Below the pieces are notes generated by a model. It was not told the origin of the DNA. It saw nothing but the letters and a program-made list of their open reading frames with translations, and did not search any database. From Hymenobacter terrenus (GTDB lineage: Bacteria; Bacteroidota; Bacteroidia; Cytophagales; Hymenobacteraceae), in contig NZ_LATM01000007.1 of assembly GCF_000972495.1 (NCBI RefSeq), forward strand, positions 152,655 to 216,654: a stretch of DNA of 64,000 bases. Direction: 5' to 3'. The position numbers were made by a program, and so were the translations under genes. Below, piece by piece: positions 7,160 through 16,356 of this stretch (the first letter of the stretch is position 1; each line of letters begins with the position of its first letter).

Positions 7160-9427
7160 TTAGCCATTCATTGAAATGAGGAATTCCTCGTTGTCCTTGG
7201 TGCCTTTGATACGGTCCTTGAGGAATTCCATGGCTTCGGTAGCCGTCATGTCGGACATGAATTTGCGGAGGACCCACACGCGGCTTAGCTCGTCCTTGCT
7301 CATGAGCAGGTCTTCGCGGCGAGTGCCGGAAGCCGGAATGTCGATGGCCGGGAACACGCGCTTGTTGGCCAGCTTGCGGTCGAGCTGGAGTTCCATGTTG
7401 CCAGTCCCTTTGAATTCTTCGAAAATTACCTCGTCCATCTTAGAGCCGGTTTCGATGAGGGCCGTGGCGATAATGGTGAGCGAACCGCCGCCTTCCACGT
7501 TACGGGCCGCGCCAAAGAAGCGTTTGGGCTTTTGCAGCGCACCGGCATCAATACCACCTGATAGGATGCGCGAAGAGCTGGGTTGCACGGTGTTGTAGGC
7601 CCGTGCCAAGCGGGTGATGGAGTCGAGCAAAATCACCACATCGTGGCCGCACTCCACGAGGCGCCGGGCCTTATCCAAGGCCATTTCGGCGATTTTCACG
7701 TGGCGGTCGGCCGTTTCGTCGAAGGTCGAGCTGAGCACTTCGGCCTTCACGGTACGGGCCATGTCGGTTACTTCCTCGGGGCGTTCGTCGATGAGCAATA
7801 TCATCAAATACACCTCGGGGTGGTTTTCGCTGATGGCATTGGCTACTTCCTGCAGCAATACGGTTTTACCGGTTTTGGGCTGGGCCACAATCAGGCCGCG
7901 CTGGCCTTTGCCGATGGGCGCAAACAAATCGAGCACGCGGGTACTGATTTGGCTGGACTTGGTGCTCAGCTTCATGCGCTGGTCAGCAAAAAGCGGGGTG
8001 AGATGGCTAAACGGCACTCGGTCGCGGACTTCCTCCACGGTGCGGCCATTCATGCTATCCACGCCTACTAGGGCAAAGTATTTCTCACCTTCGCGGGGCG
8101 GCCGGATGGTACAAACCACAGTATCGCCGGCCTTCATGGCAAACTGCTTCACCTGCTGCGGCGACACGTAGACGTCGTCGGGCGAGGCTAGATAGTTGTA
8201 ATAGGGCGAGCGCAGGAAGCCGTAGCCGCCATCAGGCATCAACTCAAACGTACCGCCGCCTGGCACCACCAAATCCAGGTCCTGACGGGGGGGGCGCTGC
8301 TGTTGGGCCTGGTCGGTGCGGGGCGTGCCGTCAGAGTTGAGGGCGCGCTGCTGGCGCTGCTGGTCACGCTGGGCAAACCGGTCCTCGCGGCGTTGGTCGT
8401 TGTTGCGGGGCTCGCGATTATCGCGCTCGGGGCGGTCTTGGCCATTGCGGGGCTCCCGAGCTTGGCCATCCCGGTTGTGGTTTTCGCGCGGCTGGTCGTT
8501 GCGGGGTTCCCGGTTTTCACGAGGTTGGTCGTTGCGGTTGGGGCGCTGCTCGCGGCCGTCGCGCACTTCGCGGCTGTCGCGCTCGAACCGGTCGGCGCGG
8601 TTTTCGCGGCGTTCGGCAAACGCGTTGCCACCAAATTCCCGACGGTTATCGCGACCACCCTCACGGGTATCGGTGCCATTCTCAGTCGGGTTCGGGTTGG
8701 CCGCAACTTCGGCGGCAGCGGCAGCTTCGGCAGCGGCCTTTTCGGCGGCTATCTCGGCGGCCCGCTGCTCTGTGATAGGGCGCCCGGCGCGGTCGACGCG
8801 CTCACGGCGCGGACGCTCGGGGCGGCCCAAAGTGGCGTTTGGCTGTTGCTCCGCACCATTAATCTGCAGGTCGGCGCTGGAAGCGGAATCAGCCTTGGCA
8901 GCATCTGGGGCCGGTTCTGCCGTGGGCTCATTAGCCAAAGACGCACCGGTGGCATCGCCAGCGGGCACCAGAGCCAGCCCTTCGATGGGGTCTAGTATCT
9001 CCACGCTCGGCACCGGACCGGGAGCAGGGGCTGCCACAGCAACTGGGGCGGGCGCTTCCCGACGCGGTTCGCGGGCAGGACGGTTGGGCTGGGCCTTGGG
9101 GGCGGGCGGCGCTACGTCGGAAAAAGGCTGCTCGGCCGTGCTGGGGGCGGGCCGGCGCTTGGGAGCGCGGGGGGCAGGGCGCGGCGTCTCGACGGAAACC
9201 GAAGCCACAGCGGCCGGAGCGGCTGCTACCAGGGCTGGAGCGGGAGCCGGGGTGGGCGCCGGCGCGGCAGGTTGCTCAGCAGCGCTAGGAATCAGGGCTT
9301 GCTGGTCAAGGATTTTATAAATCAAATCCTGCTTGCTGAGCCGTTTGAAGTTGCCTACATTCATTTGTTCGGCAATTTCTTTGAGGTCGGACAGCAGCCG
9401 GTCCTTCAACTCGTTAATGGTGTGCAT
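7160..9427 (-). CDS. rho: transcription termination factor Rho with long N-terminal extension
   Basis: A 755-residue Rho, a hexameric RNA-dependent ATPase that ends transcription. Order: Rho_N SAP-like helices (residues 1-40, [20 protein letters not shown]); about 200 residues rich in Pro, Ala and Val; about 130 residues rich in Arg, Asn, Asp, Glu and Gln; cold-shock-type RNA-binding domain from about residue 390 ([15 protein letters not shown]); ATPase with Walker A QPKTGKT near 517 and Walker [11 protein letters not shown] near 595. Escherichia coli Rho has about 419 residues; the extra 330 lie between the SAP helices and the RNA-binding domain and are typical in kind, though long, for Bacteroidota. 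The ATG at 9427 is chosen because the SAP domain starts there. Confidence 0.97.
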   Translation of the reverse strand: MHTINELKDRLLSDLKEIAEQMNVGNFKRLSKQDLIYKILDQQALIPSAAEQPAAPAPTPAPAPALVAAAPAAVASVSVETPRPAPRAPKRRPAPSTAEQPFSDVAPPAPKAQPNRPAREPRREAPAPVAVAAPAPGPVPSVEILDPIEGLALVPAGDATGASLANEPTAEPAPDAAKADSASSADLQINGAEQQPNATLGRPERPRRERVDRAGRPITEQRAAEIAAEKAAAEAAAAAEVAANPNPTENGTDTREGGRDNRREFGGNAFAERRENRADRFERDSREVRDGREQRPNRNDQPRENREPRNDQPRENHNRDGQAREPRNGQDRPERDNREPRNNDQRREDRFAQRDQQRQQRALNSDGTPRTDQAQQQRPPRQDLDLVVPGGGTFELMPDGGYGFLRSPYYNYLASPDDVYVSPQQVKQFAMKAGDTVVCTIRPPREGEKYFALVGVDSMNGRTVEEVRDRVPFSHLTPLFADQRMKLSTKSSQISTRVLDLFAPIGKGQRGLIVAQPKTGKTVLLQEVANAISENHPEVYLMILLIDERPEEVTDMARTVKAEVLSSTFDETADRHVKIAEMALDKARRLVECGHDVVILLDSITRLARAYNTVQPSSSRILSGGIDAGALQKPKRFFGAARNVEGGGSLTIIATALIETGSKMDEVIFEEFKGTGNMELQLDRKLANKRVFPAIDIPASGTRREDLLMSKDELSRVWVLRKFMSDMTATEAMEFLKDRIKGTKDNEEFLISMNG

Positions 9428-9877
9428 AAAGGGAATAAGGGAGAAACATCGGCTTGAAGCGAGGGGGCTGGCTGCCCGCAAAAGCCCACTGGGGGCTCAA
9501 AAAGCCAGCTATGGCAAGGGCGCGGCAAGGCCGCCATAGAGCATTGGCTGGATACGCGGGCTATGTTGGGGATAGCAGCGCGCGGCGCGCAATGAATGAA
9601 CAAGAAAATAGGTGCAGAAAGCGAGCCGCAGGAGATTCAACAAAATGTGGGCCGGAGGTGGACGCTAAAGTCCACTGGTCCAACCACGGCGGCCGGTTGC
9701 TAACGCAATGTTAGCGTATTACGGGCAAACTGCCAAATCGGATGTCCGCTGGCTGAATTTTAAACACCAGCGAGGACAAAATAAGTTTACACCCCGCTGT
9801 ATTCGTTTCTATGGCTTATACACTGGCTCCGGCCAGTTTTACTTCCGACCTTTGCCCGCCTTACCCAAACGTGCCTC
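9428..9877. other. divergent intergenic region between rho and serS
   Basis: 450 bases without a credible gene. It must hold the promoters for both rho (leftward) and serS (rightward). A weak TAnnTTTG-like box, GACCTTTG, lies at 9857-9864, close to the serS start. A small hairpin GCTAAC-GCAAT-GTTAGC lies near 9699-9715. Open frames here are short and lack domain features. Confidence 0.4.
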
Positions 9878-11152
9878 ATGCTGCAAATCTCCGTTCTCCG
9901 CGACCAGACCGACCTGGTACTGGCTGGCCTCGCCAAAAAACACTACCCCACCGGCCCCGCCGACGTAGCCGCCATTCTCGACCTGGACCAGCGCCGCCGC
10001 CAGCTCCAAACCAGCCATGATGCGGCACAGGCCGAAGCCAATGAGCTGGCCCGCCAAATTGGGGGCCTGATGAAGACTGGTGACAAAGCCGGGGCCGAGG
10101 CCCTCAAAGCCCGTACCGCCGAGCTGAAGCAGCACACGCAAGCCGCCGCCGCCGAGCTGGCCCAGGTGGAAGAAGGCCAGAAACAGCTACTATTCAAGCT
10201 GCCCAACCTGCCCCACGCCAGCGTGCCAGAGGGCCGCGCCGCCGCCGATAACGAGGTGGTGCGCGAACACGGCACCAAGCCAACCCTCGGCTCAGACACC
10301 CAGCCGCACTGGGAGCTGATTAAAAAGTACGACATCATCGACTTTGAGCTGGGCAACAAAATTACCGGCGCGGGCTTTCCGGTGTATAAAAACCAGGGGG
10401 CGCGGCTCCAGCGGGCGCTCATCAACTTCTTTCTGGATCAGGCTCGGCAGGCTGGCTATACCGAAATGCAGCCGCCCATTCTGGTGAACGAGGCCAGCGG
10501 CTACGGCACCGGCCAGTTGCCCGACAAGGACGGCCAGATGTACCACGACGCCAAGGACAACCTCTACCTGATTCCCACGGCCGAGGTGCCCCTCACCAAT
10601 ATTTACCGCGACGAAATTATTCCGCTGGATAAGTTGCCCATTCGCATAACGGGCCACACGCCCTGCTTCCGCCGCGAAGCCGGCTCCTGGGGAGCCGACG
10701 TGCGCGGTCTCAACCGCCTGCACCAGTTCGATAAAATCGAAATCGTGCAAATCACAGAGCCTGAGCGCAGCTACGACGCGCTGGAAGCGATGCTGGCTCA
10801 CGTCGAAAGCCTGCTCCAACAGCTCAACCTCCCCTACCGCGTGCTGCGCCTTTGCGGTGGCGACATGAGCTTTACATCGGCCCTCACCTACGACCTCGAA
10901 GTGTGGAGCGCCGCCCAAGGTCGCTGGCTGGAAGTAAGCTCAGTATCTAACTTCGAAACCTACCAAGCCAACCGCCTCAAGTGCCGCTACCGTGCCGAAG
11001 GCGGCAAAACGCAACTCCTGCACACGCTCAACGGCTCGGCCCTGGCGTTGCCCCGCATCGTGGCCGCGCTGCTGGAAAATAATCAGACGAGCACGGGCAT
11101 CGAGTTGCCGCTGGTACTGCACAGCTACTGCGGGTTCGAGCGGATTGGTTAG
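9878..11152 (+). CDS. serS: seryl-tRNA synthetase
   Basis: A 424-residue class II aminoacyl-tRNA synthetase that charges tRNA-Ser with serine. Residues about 25-110 form the characteristic antiparallel coiled-coil arm (LDLDQRRRQLQTSHDAAQAE onward) that reaches the long variable arm of tRNA-Ser. The catalytic domain shows PTAEVPLTN, FRREAGSWGADVRGLNRLHQ (motif 2 region) and a motif 3 region near the end (NGSALALPRIVAALLENNQ), then the usual ending of this family, GFERIG. Length is normal. It is followed by a hairpin terminator at 11180-11217. Confidence 0.97.
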   Translation: MLQISVLRDQTDLVLAGLAKKHYPTGPADVAAILDLDQRRRQLQTSHDAAQAEANELARQIGGLMKTGDKAGAEALKARTAELKQHTQAAAAELAQVEEGQKQLLFKLPNLPHASVPEGRAAADNEVVREHGTKPTLGSDTQPHWELIKKYDIIDFELGNKITGAGFPVYKNQGARLQRALINFFLDQARQAGYTEMQPPILVNEASGYGTGQLPDKDGQMYHDAKDNLYLIPTAEVPLTNIYRDEIIPLDKLPIRITGHTPCFRREAGSWGADVRGLNRLHQFDKIEIVQITEPERSYDALEAMLAHVESLLQQLNLPYRVLRLCGGDMSFTSALTYDLEVWSAAQGRWLEVSSVSNFETYQANRLKCRYRAEGGKTQLLHTLNGSALALPRIVAALLENNQTSTGIELPLVLHSYCGFERIG

Positions 11153-11179
11153 AAACAGAGCCCTGATTTGCCTAACGTA

Positions 11180-11217
11180 TAAAACGGCCCGCTTAACTCA
11201 TTAAACGGGCCGTTTTA
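11180..11217. terminator. hairpin terminator after serS
   Basis: TAAAACGGCCCG (11180-11191) pairs with CGGGCCGTTTTA (11206-11217) over a 14-base loop; A-run before and T-run after make it able to work in both directions. Confidence 0.85.
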
Positions 11218-11290
11218 TCGTTTAATCTCGCAAAAAAGGATGGATGTCTATACTTTAACGCCTAGGTCCAAATAACCTACGTTTAGCTCA

Positions 11291-11406
11291 GCTGGTTAAC
11301 TTCACCCCCGGCCCCTCTCCCAAGGAGAGGGGAGTCTGATGATTCTGTGGAAAACATTGCTAGCGCCCCTCTCCACAGGAAAGGGGCCAGGCGTGAGGTT
11401 AACCAG
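11291..11406. repeat. MITE-like fold-back repeat
   Basis: The ends are imperfect inverted repeats: GCTGGTTAACTTCACCCCCG at 11291 and, inverted, CTGGTTAACCTCACGCCTGG ending at 11405. Inside are two GC-rich palindromes, CCCCTCTCC-CAA-GGAGAGGGG (11313-11333) and CCCCTCTCCACAGGAAAGGGG (11366-11386). No coding capacity. It looks like a non-autonomous, mobile-type or REP-type intergenic repeat; the central palindromes resemble those at 13031 and 18501. Confidence 0.55.
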
Positions 11407-11451
11407 CCGCACAATGAAGCGCTTACGGCTGCACGGCTCTGCTTCGTCTTT

Positions 11452-11718
11452 TCAATACTCCGCCATTTCCTCATCGTTGTAACACCAGAGCCACCGCTCG
11501 CCGGGCTCGGCCGAGGAGATGACAGGGTGCTGCGAGGCGCGAAAATGCTTGGTAGCGTGCGTGTTTTTAGAATTGTCGCAGCAGCCGACGTGGCCGCACT
11601 CCTGGCACACGCGCAGGTGAACCCAGGTGTCACCCAGCGCAATACACTCGGGACAGAGGTATTGAGGCGCCGTTTTGAGGCTGGTGAGGGCGATGAGGTG
11701 TTGGCAAGGTTCAGCCAT
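11452..11718 (-). CDS. UBP-type zinc finger protein
   Basis: An 88-residue protein consisting of one zinc finger of the ubiquitin-hydrolase (UBP) type: MAEPCQHL, then CPECIALGDTWVHLRVCQEC, GHVGCCDNSKNTHATKH, FRASQHPVISSAEPGERWLW. The cysteine and histidine ligands are all present. In eukaryotes this fold binds ubiquitin tails; the bacterial stand-alone form is widespread and has no settled function. Start ATG at 11718. The gene lies 32 bases after the stop of the glycosyltransferase gene region on the same strand, so it may be co-transcribed with it. Confidence 0.88.
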   Translation of the reverse strand: MAEPCQHLIALTSLKTAPQYLCPECIALGDTWVHLRVCQECGHVGCCDNSKNTHATKHFRASQHPVISSAEPGERWLWCYNDEEMAEY

Positions 11719-11750
11719 GGGGCATGGGGTTTATGGGTTGGAGCGCCAAG

Positions 11751-12815
11751 TTAGCGGCCGTCGCGCGGGGGCGGCAAGTTCAGGTCCAGAACCTGGTCGC
11801 GCATGCACTTGAAATGGCCTTGCGGGCACTTGGCAAACCCTATTTTCGAGCACGGCCGACAGCTTAGATTGTTCACTTCCAGCACCCGGAAATCGGTGCG
11901 GTAGGGGTACATGCCGAAGGCAGGTACGGTATTGCCCCAAATGCTGAAAATCTCCTTGCCAAAGGCAGCAGCAATGTGCATCAGGCCGGTGTCGTGGCTC
12001 ACCACAAACTGCGCCTGCCGCAGCAGCGAGGCTGATTGATGCAGCGAATATCGTCCGCAGCCGTTCACAATAAGTGGGCGAGTGGCCGACTGAACCGGAA
12101 AATTTTTGGGGAAATAGTACGGGCTGTCGGGGATGGTTTGGGCAGGCGGCTGGAGGGGAGCTGCTTCCGTCTCAAAAGCTTGCTCGATGACGTGGGCAAT
12201 ACTCTCGTCTTCGCGGCCACCGAGCAGCACGATGGGCCGAGCCAGCTTGGCGCACAGCTCAATTAGCTTGTCGACGGGCAGACGCTTGGTGGCATGCTGC
12301 GCGCCAATAGCAACGGCGACATAGCCGCGCTGAAAAGCCGGCGGCAGCATCGCCAGGTCTACCTCCTGGTCTTCGGGAATAAAGTAATCTAGGCCCTGAC
12401 CGTCGTCTCTGATACCCAGCGGCGCGGCCGCAGCCAGATAGCGCTGCACGATGTGGACACGCGGCAACTTATCAATTTTGAAATTGACCAGCAGCCACTT
12501 TCGTCCATTTAGCTTATCAAAACTGCTAGATTTGACGCCCAGCCGCAGCTTGATGAGGCGGGTGCGCAAGTTGTTGTGCAGGTCGATGAGGTAGTCGAAT
12601 TGCTCGGCTTTTAGCGCCTGCACCAACTCGCCCAAGGGACCAGTCAGGCAGTGGACTTTGGCGATGTGCCGGTTGGATTCGAGCAGGCTGCGGTAGGCCG
12701 GCTTCGTGGCAAAATGCACTTCTGCGCCCGGCACCTGCTGCGCTAGTGCCCGCACCACCGGCGTGGTAAGCACGATGTCGCCGATGGAGGAAAAGCGGAG
12801 AACGAGAATTTTCAT
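11751..12815 (-). CDS. glycosyltransferase family 9 (heptosyltransferase-like)
   Basis: A 354-residue protein with two Rossmann-like domains. It starts MKILVLRFSSIGDIVLTTP, the typical N-terminus of lipopolysaccharide heptosyltransferases, and has PLIVNGCGRYSLHQSASLLR and the donor-site region FVVSHDTGLMHIAAAFGK near the C-terminus. The family transfers ADP-heptose or related sugars to the lipid A-core at the inner face of the cytoplasmic membrane. The exact sugar is not known. The ATG at 12815 is chosen because the conserved N-terminus starts there. A second member is encoded at 35326-36360. Confidence 0.9.
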   Translation of the reverse strand: MKILVLRFSSIGDIVLTTPVVRALAQQVPGAEVHFATKPAYRSLLESNRHIAKVHCLTGPLGELVQALKAEQFDYLIDLHNNLRTRLIKLRLGVKSSSFDKLNGRKWLLVNFKIDKLPRVHIVQRYLAAAAPLGIRDDGQGLDYFIPEDQEVDLAMLPPAFQRGYVAVAIGAQHATKRLPVDKLIELCAKLARPIVLLGGREDESIAHVIEQAFETEAAPLQPPAQTIPDSPYYFPKNFPVQSATRPLIVNGCGRYSLHQSASLLRQAQFVVSHDTGLMHIAAAFGKEIFSIWGNTVPAFGMYPYRTDFRVLEVNNLSCRPCSKIGFAKCPQGHFKCMRDQVLDLNLPPPRDGR

Positions 12816-12924
12816 GGGCAATGGCAGAACGACTAGTTCCTGCACTAAGGACATGATAGTTGAGGCGCAGGCGAGAACAGGCGTAGCTGAACTTGCTGAG
12901 TGACTCGCGTATGAATCATCGAAC

Positions 12925-13051
12925 GAGGCGCGAGCGATTCGGGGGCGGGTTGTTCAATAAGTCATTCAACAATTTATACGAGCGTTCAACGATTCAACCA
13001 CCCCCGTTCGCGCCTCTTCGGCGCTCACGTCCCCTCCTTGGTAAGGAGGGG
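12925..13051. repeat. intergenic fold-back repeats before the PolX-like stop
   Basis: Two elements lie side by side. First, an imperfect inverted repeat with arms 12925-12952 (GAGGCGCGAGCGATTC onward) and 12995-13016 (CAACCACCCCCGTTCGCGCC onward). Second, CCCCTCCTT-GGT-AAGGAGGGG at 13031-13051, followed by AGTTTT, the same core as at 18501-18521. The second could end the PolX-like transcript. Confidence 0.55.
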
Positions 13052-13064
13052 AGTTTTCGTTTTG

Positions 13065-14819
13065 CTACTCGAATAGGGACTTTTTAAACTCCAGCGGGGG
13101 CTTGATATTCGATTTGCGGGCCTCAAAATATGCCGCGGCTTCGTCCACGGATTTTGTGTTGAACGTCATTTCCTTGGTCAAAAATCCCTTTCTGCCCATC
13201 AGCACGCCATAGCGCATGTCGGCGTACCCGTCAGTGTGATGAGCGTCGGGATTGATGCTGAGCATCACGCCCTGGTCGAGGGCGTAGCGCACCCAGCGCC
13301 AGTCGAGGTCGAGGCGCCAGGGGTTGGCGTTGATTTCGATGATGACCTGGTGCTGGGCGCAGGCGTCGATGACAGCTTTGTAGTCGATGGGGTAGCCCTG
13401 GCGGCGCAACAGCAAGCGGCCGGTGGGGTGGCCCAACATGGTGGTGTAGGGATTTTCGATGGCGCGCAGCAGGCGCTCGGTGGCCTTGCGCTCGTCCATT
13501 TTCAGATTGGAATGCACCGAGGCCACGATGAAATCGAAGCTGGCCAGCACATCGGGCGCATAGTCGAGCGAACCGTCGCCGAGGATGTCGCTTTCGATGC
13601 CTTTGAAAATGCGGAAGGGAGCCAACTCGGCGTTCAGCTTGTCGATTTCCTGGTGCTGCTGGCGCACCCGCTCGGCGCTGAGGCCGTTGGCGTAATGAGC
13701 GGCCTGGCTGTGGTCGCAAATGCCAAGGTACTCGTAGCCGTGGTCGCGCAGCCAGGTGGCCATTTCCCGCAGCGTGTGGTTGCCATCCGAATAGGTGCTG
13801 TGGTTGTGCAGGGAGCCGCCCAGGTCGCCGTCTTCGAGCAGGCGGGGCAGCCTTTTCTCAGCAGCGAGGGCAATTTCGCCTAAGCCTTCGCGCAGCTCGG
13901 GCACAATGAATTGCAGGCCGGCTTTCTCATACAGCGCCTCTTCCTGCTGGAATTTCTCGCGCCGCGCCCACTGGCGTAGCGTGGCAGGCGGGCCAAAACT
14001 TTCTGGGCCGGGCAGGCCCTCGGTCAGGTGGTTTTCGGCGGCCGAATTGAGGAATAATTCGGTCACAAAATTTTCAACCGTGGTCAACAGTACCTCCACC
14101 CACACGCCCGATTGGGTGGCCGTGCCCCGCCAGGCAAACGGCCCCGAGCGGCGCGGGTCGGCGGTGAGGCCGTCCAACGAATTCAGCAGCTCGTGGGCTT
14201 TCAATGGCTGGTCGGTAGCGGCCACCAGAACCACCACTTCCACGGTTTCGAGGCGGCGGCGGATTTCACCGGCGACAGCTACTTTATCGGTTTTCAGAGC
14301 GTCGCGCAGGTGGTGGGCCAGGTCGGCGGCCAGTTGCTCGGCCTGCGGATAGAGGAGTTTGCCCTTGCTTTGGCCGGCGAATTCCAGGGCCTCCAAAATG
14401 GATTCCTGGGTCTTTTTGCCGAAACCTTTCAGCTTGCTAACCTGGTCGTTTTCGGCGGCATCGCGCAGCTGCTCGATGCTCTCAATGCCCAACTCGTGCC
14501 ACAGGGCCCGGATTTTTTTAGGACCGATGCCTTTGATGCCGAGCATTTCGACTACGCCCGGCGGGGTGGCATCGAGCAGACGCTGCAAGTCGGAGAACGT
14601 GCCGGTATCGAGCAACTCGGCCACTTTGGCGGCGGCGGTTTTGCTTAGACCGGTGCGGTCGGGCAGGCCGGAGCGCTCTACTTCCGACACAGGGAAGCTG
14701 AGGGCATCGAGAGCGTTGGCCGTGCCTTCGATGGCACGGATTTTAAAGGGGTTCTCGTCGTGCAGCTCCATCAGCTGGGCGGCCAGCTTGAAGGCGCGGG
14801 TCAGGGCGCGGTTATCCAC
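13065..14819 (-). CDS. PolX-like protein with PHP phosphoesterase domain; polymerase site degraded
   Basis: About 584 residues. Helix-hairpin-helix segments (MLGIKGIGPKKIRALWHELG) come first, then the remains of a family X nucleotidyltransferase domain, then a PHP domain from about residue 335 (LHNHSTYSDGNHT, LGICDHSQ, KGIESDI, VASVHSN, MLGHPTGR, INPDAHHTD) with all expected metal ligands. In active PolX the motif after GS-x-RR is of the form DIDxL; here it reads AGEIRRRLETVEVVVLVAAT (near residues 180-200), so both metal-binding aspartates are missing. The PHP 3'-5' exonuclease/phosphoesterase part looks intact. A role in DNA repair is likely, but without polymerisation. Start: GTG at 14819 fits the family N-terminus (FKLAAQLMELHDENPFKIRA); upstream starts up to 14939 are possible. 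Confidence 0.85.
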   Translation of the reverse strand: MDNRALTRAFKLAAQLMELHDENPFKIRAIEGTANALDALSFPVSEVERSGLPDRTGLSKTAAAKVAELLDTGTFSDLQRLLDATPPGVVEMLGIKGIGPKKIRALWHELGIESIEQLRDAAENDQVSKLKGFGKKTQESILEALEFAGQSKGKLLYPQAEQLAADLAHHLRDALKTDKVAVAGEIRRRLETVEVVVLVAATDQPLKAHELLNSLDGLTADPRRSGPFAWRGTATQSGVWVEVLLTTVENFVTELFLNSAAENHLTEGLPGPESFGPPATLRQWARREKFQQEEALYEKAGLQFIVPELREGLGEIALAAEKRLPRLLEDGDLGGSLHNHSTYSDGNHTLREMATWLRDHGYEYLGICDHSQAAHYANGLSAERVRQQHQEIDKLNAELAPFRIFKGIESDILGDGSLDYAPDVLASFDFIVASVHSNLKMDERKATERLLRAIENPYTTMLGHPTGRLLLRRQGYPIDYKAVIDACAQHQVIIEINANPWRLDLDWRWVRYALDQGVMLSINPDAHHTDGYADMRYGVLMGRKGFLTKEMTFNTKSVDEAAAYFEARKSNIKPPLEFKKSLFE

Positions 14820-14959
14820 GGGGCAGGAGTTTTTGTGGGAACGAATGTAGCGTATCCGCGTGCTTACGCGGCTGGCGGGCAAATGGCCGGCCGAGCTAAA
14901 ACCCCGTACCTGCTTGATACGCCTTACCTTTCGGCCCACCCTAATTTTCGCAGAAATTT

Positions 14960-15370
14960 ATGCTGATGTTGCATTCTGTTGCCCGACTACTACCGTTGTC
15001 CCTCCTATTGTTATCTGCCACCTGCCAGCAGCGGCGCCCCGCCAAGGCCATCCCTATGAAGCAGCTGGAAGGTACTTGGCTTGTGTCGCGCGAGGAAAAC
15101 AGCGGCGACACGCTCGTGTATCGCCCTAATACTTATACGTTTCCGCCTTCCCGGGGCCGGACGGGCTTTGCCATCGGGCCGGCCGGCCGCTTCGAGCAGT
15201 TCGACATTGCCCCTACTGATGGCTTGGCTGGCCGCTCCGGCACCTGGACCGCCGAAGGCAATACCCGCCTGCATATCCATATCACAGAAGGCGAGGAGCC
15301 CGATTACACCCTGGAAATCATTTCGCTCGACAAAGACAAGCAGGTGCTAAAAGTGCGGCGTTTGCCCTAA
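14960..15370 (+). CDS. small exported protein, probable lipoprotein
   Basis: A 136-residue protein with a hydrophobic signal ending in LLLLSATCQQ, which is close to but not a canonical lipobox (threonine before cysteine). The mature part starts with QLEGTWLVSREENSGDTLVY and has a beta-strand pattern, similar in style to small lipocalin-like proteins of Bacteroidota. A TACCTTTC box (14925-14932), one mismatch from TAnnTTTG, lies before the start, and the gene is divergent from the PolX-like gene. Function unknown. Confidence 0.65.
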   Translation: MLMLHSVARLLPLSLLLLSATCQQRRPAKAIPMKQLEGTWLVSREENSGDTLVYRPNTYTFPPSRGRTGFAIGPAGRFEQFDIAPTDGLAGRSGTWTAEGNTRLHIHITEGEEPDYTLEIISLDKDKQVLKVRRLP

Positions 15371-15632
15371 CCAGACCATGCAGGACATTTTTGCAAAGAT
15401 TCAACAACTTTGAAAGTATGCTGGTGGTTCTCCGGTCCGCGTCGTTCAACTCTGTTCTGGCCTCAAGCGAACCGGAAGCGCAGGGTGAATGTCATGAACA
15501 CGCTTCTAACAATATAAAGCCTCTTTAAAGCTTTCACCATCCGCCTGAATTCACTAAGCCTTGGCCGCATTACCGGAGACCGGGGCCTCTTCCTCCATAA
15601 TTCCAATGCTATTTATACTACCAAGTAGCTCC
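15371..15632. other. intergenic stretch without recognised elements
   Basis: About 260 bases between two exported-protein genes. No open frame with coding character, no clear terminator; a short A/T-rich segment near 15510-15535 could be a promoter region for the following gene. Confidence 0.3.
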
Positions 15633-16187
15633 ATGCGGGCCTTCGTTCTGGGCCTTATTTTAGCCAGCACGAGCCCATCACAAGCGCAACAAGCTGCTGT
15701 GACGGCACCTGGCAAAATCACTGCCCCGAATGCGCCTCAGCCTACTTCACCCGTCGCATCGACACCGCAGGTAGTGCTGCCAGCCTCCGCCGATGGCATG
15801 GCTGGCTGGCTGACCGACTTGGGCAAGGCACAGGCACAGGCCAAGGCCACTAATCGGCCTATTTTGGCCGTTTTCTCGGGCTCGGACTGGTGCAAGCCCT
15901 GCATTGTGTACGAACAGGAAGTGTTTGCCAAACCCGAATTTGCGGATTATGCAAAAGACCGGCTGATACTAGCGCGCTTCGATTTCCCACGCCAGAAGCG
16001 CAACCAGCCCAGCGCTGCGCAGCTTAAACTCAACGAGACGGCGGCAGCCCAACTCAACCGCGAAGGCGATTTTCCACTGGCCGTCGTGATTGCGCCCGAT
16101 GGCAAGGTGCTGGCTAAAACCGGCTACATCGCCGGCGGTCCCGCAGCTTTCGAGGTCTACCTGAAAAAGATAGTACCGACGCTATAG
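15633..16187 (+). CDS. exported thioredoxin-family protein
   Basis: A 184-residue protein with a signal peptide (cut near PSQAQQ), a Pro/Thr-rich linker and one thioredoxin fold. The redox motif is FSGSDWCKPCIVYEQEVF (CKPC) and the cis-proline segment is REGDFPLAVVIAPDGKVL. The SGSDWCxxC pattern is that of the periplasmic thioredoxin_7/DUF255-like group. It probably reduces or oxidises disulfides in the periplasm; the partner is unknown. The ATG at 15633 gives a normal signal peptide; the longer frame from 15561 does not. Confidence 0.82.
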   Translation: MRAFVLGLILASTSPSQAQQAAVTAPGKITAPNAPQPTSPVASTPQVVLPASADGMAGWLTDLGKAQAQAKATNRPILAVFSGSDWCKPCIVYEQEVFAKPEFADYAKDRLILARFDFPRQKRNQPSAAQLKLNETAAAQLNREGDFPLAVVIAPDGKVLAKTGYIAGGPAAFEVYLKKIVPTL

Positions 16188-16356
16188 AACTGCCCCAGCC
16201 GAGCAAGCGGAAGACTAACCCTGCTCAGTTGACGTCTACCTGCCTGGGTATTAAGTTCTTTCCTTCATCTATTACCAGCTCTAACGGAGGTGTTTTCTTT
16301 GCAGCACGCTTATAGCGTGTTTGCTATTCACTCCATCGCCCATTCACCAACTGCAC

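Noticed and set aside
8303..9320. Long plus-strand frames of 230 and 334 residues within rho
   Set aside because: Antisense shadows of the low-complexity region of rho, with extreme composition.
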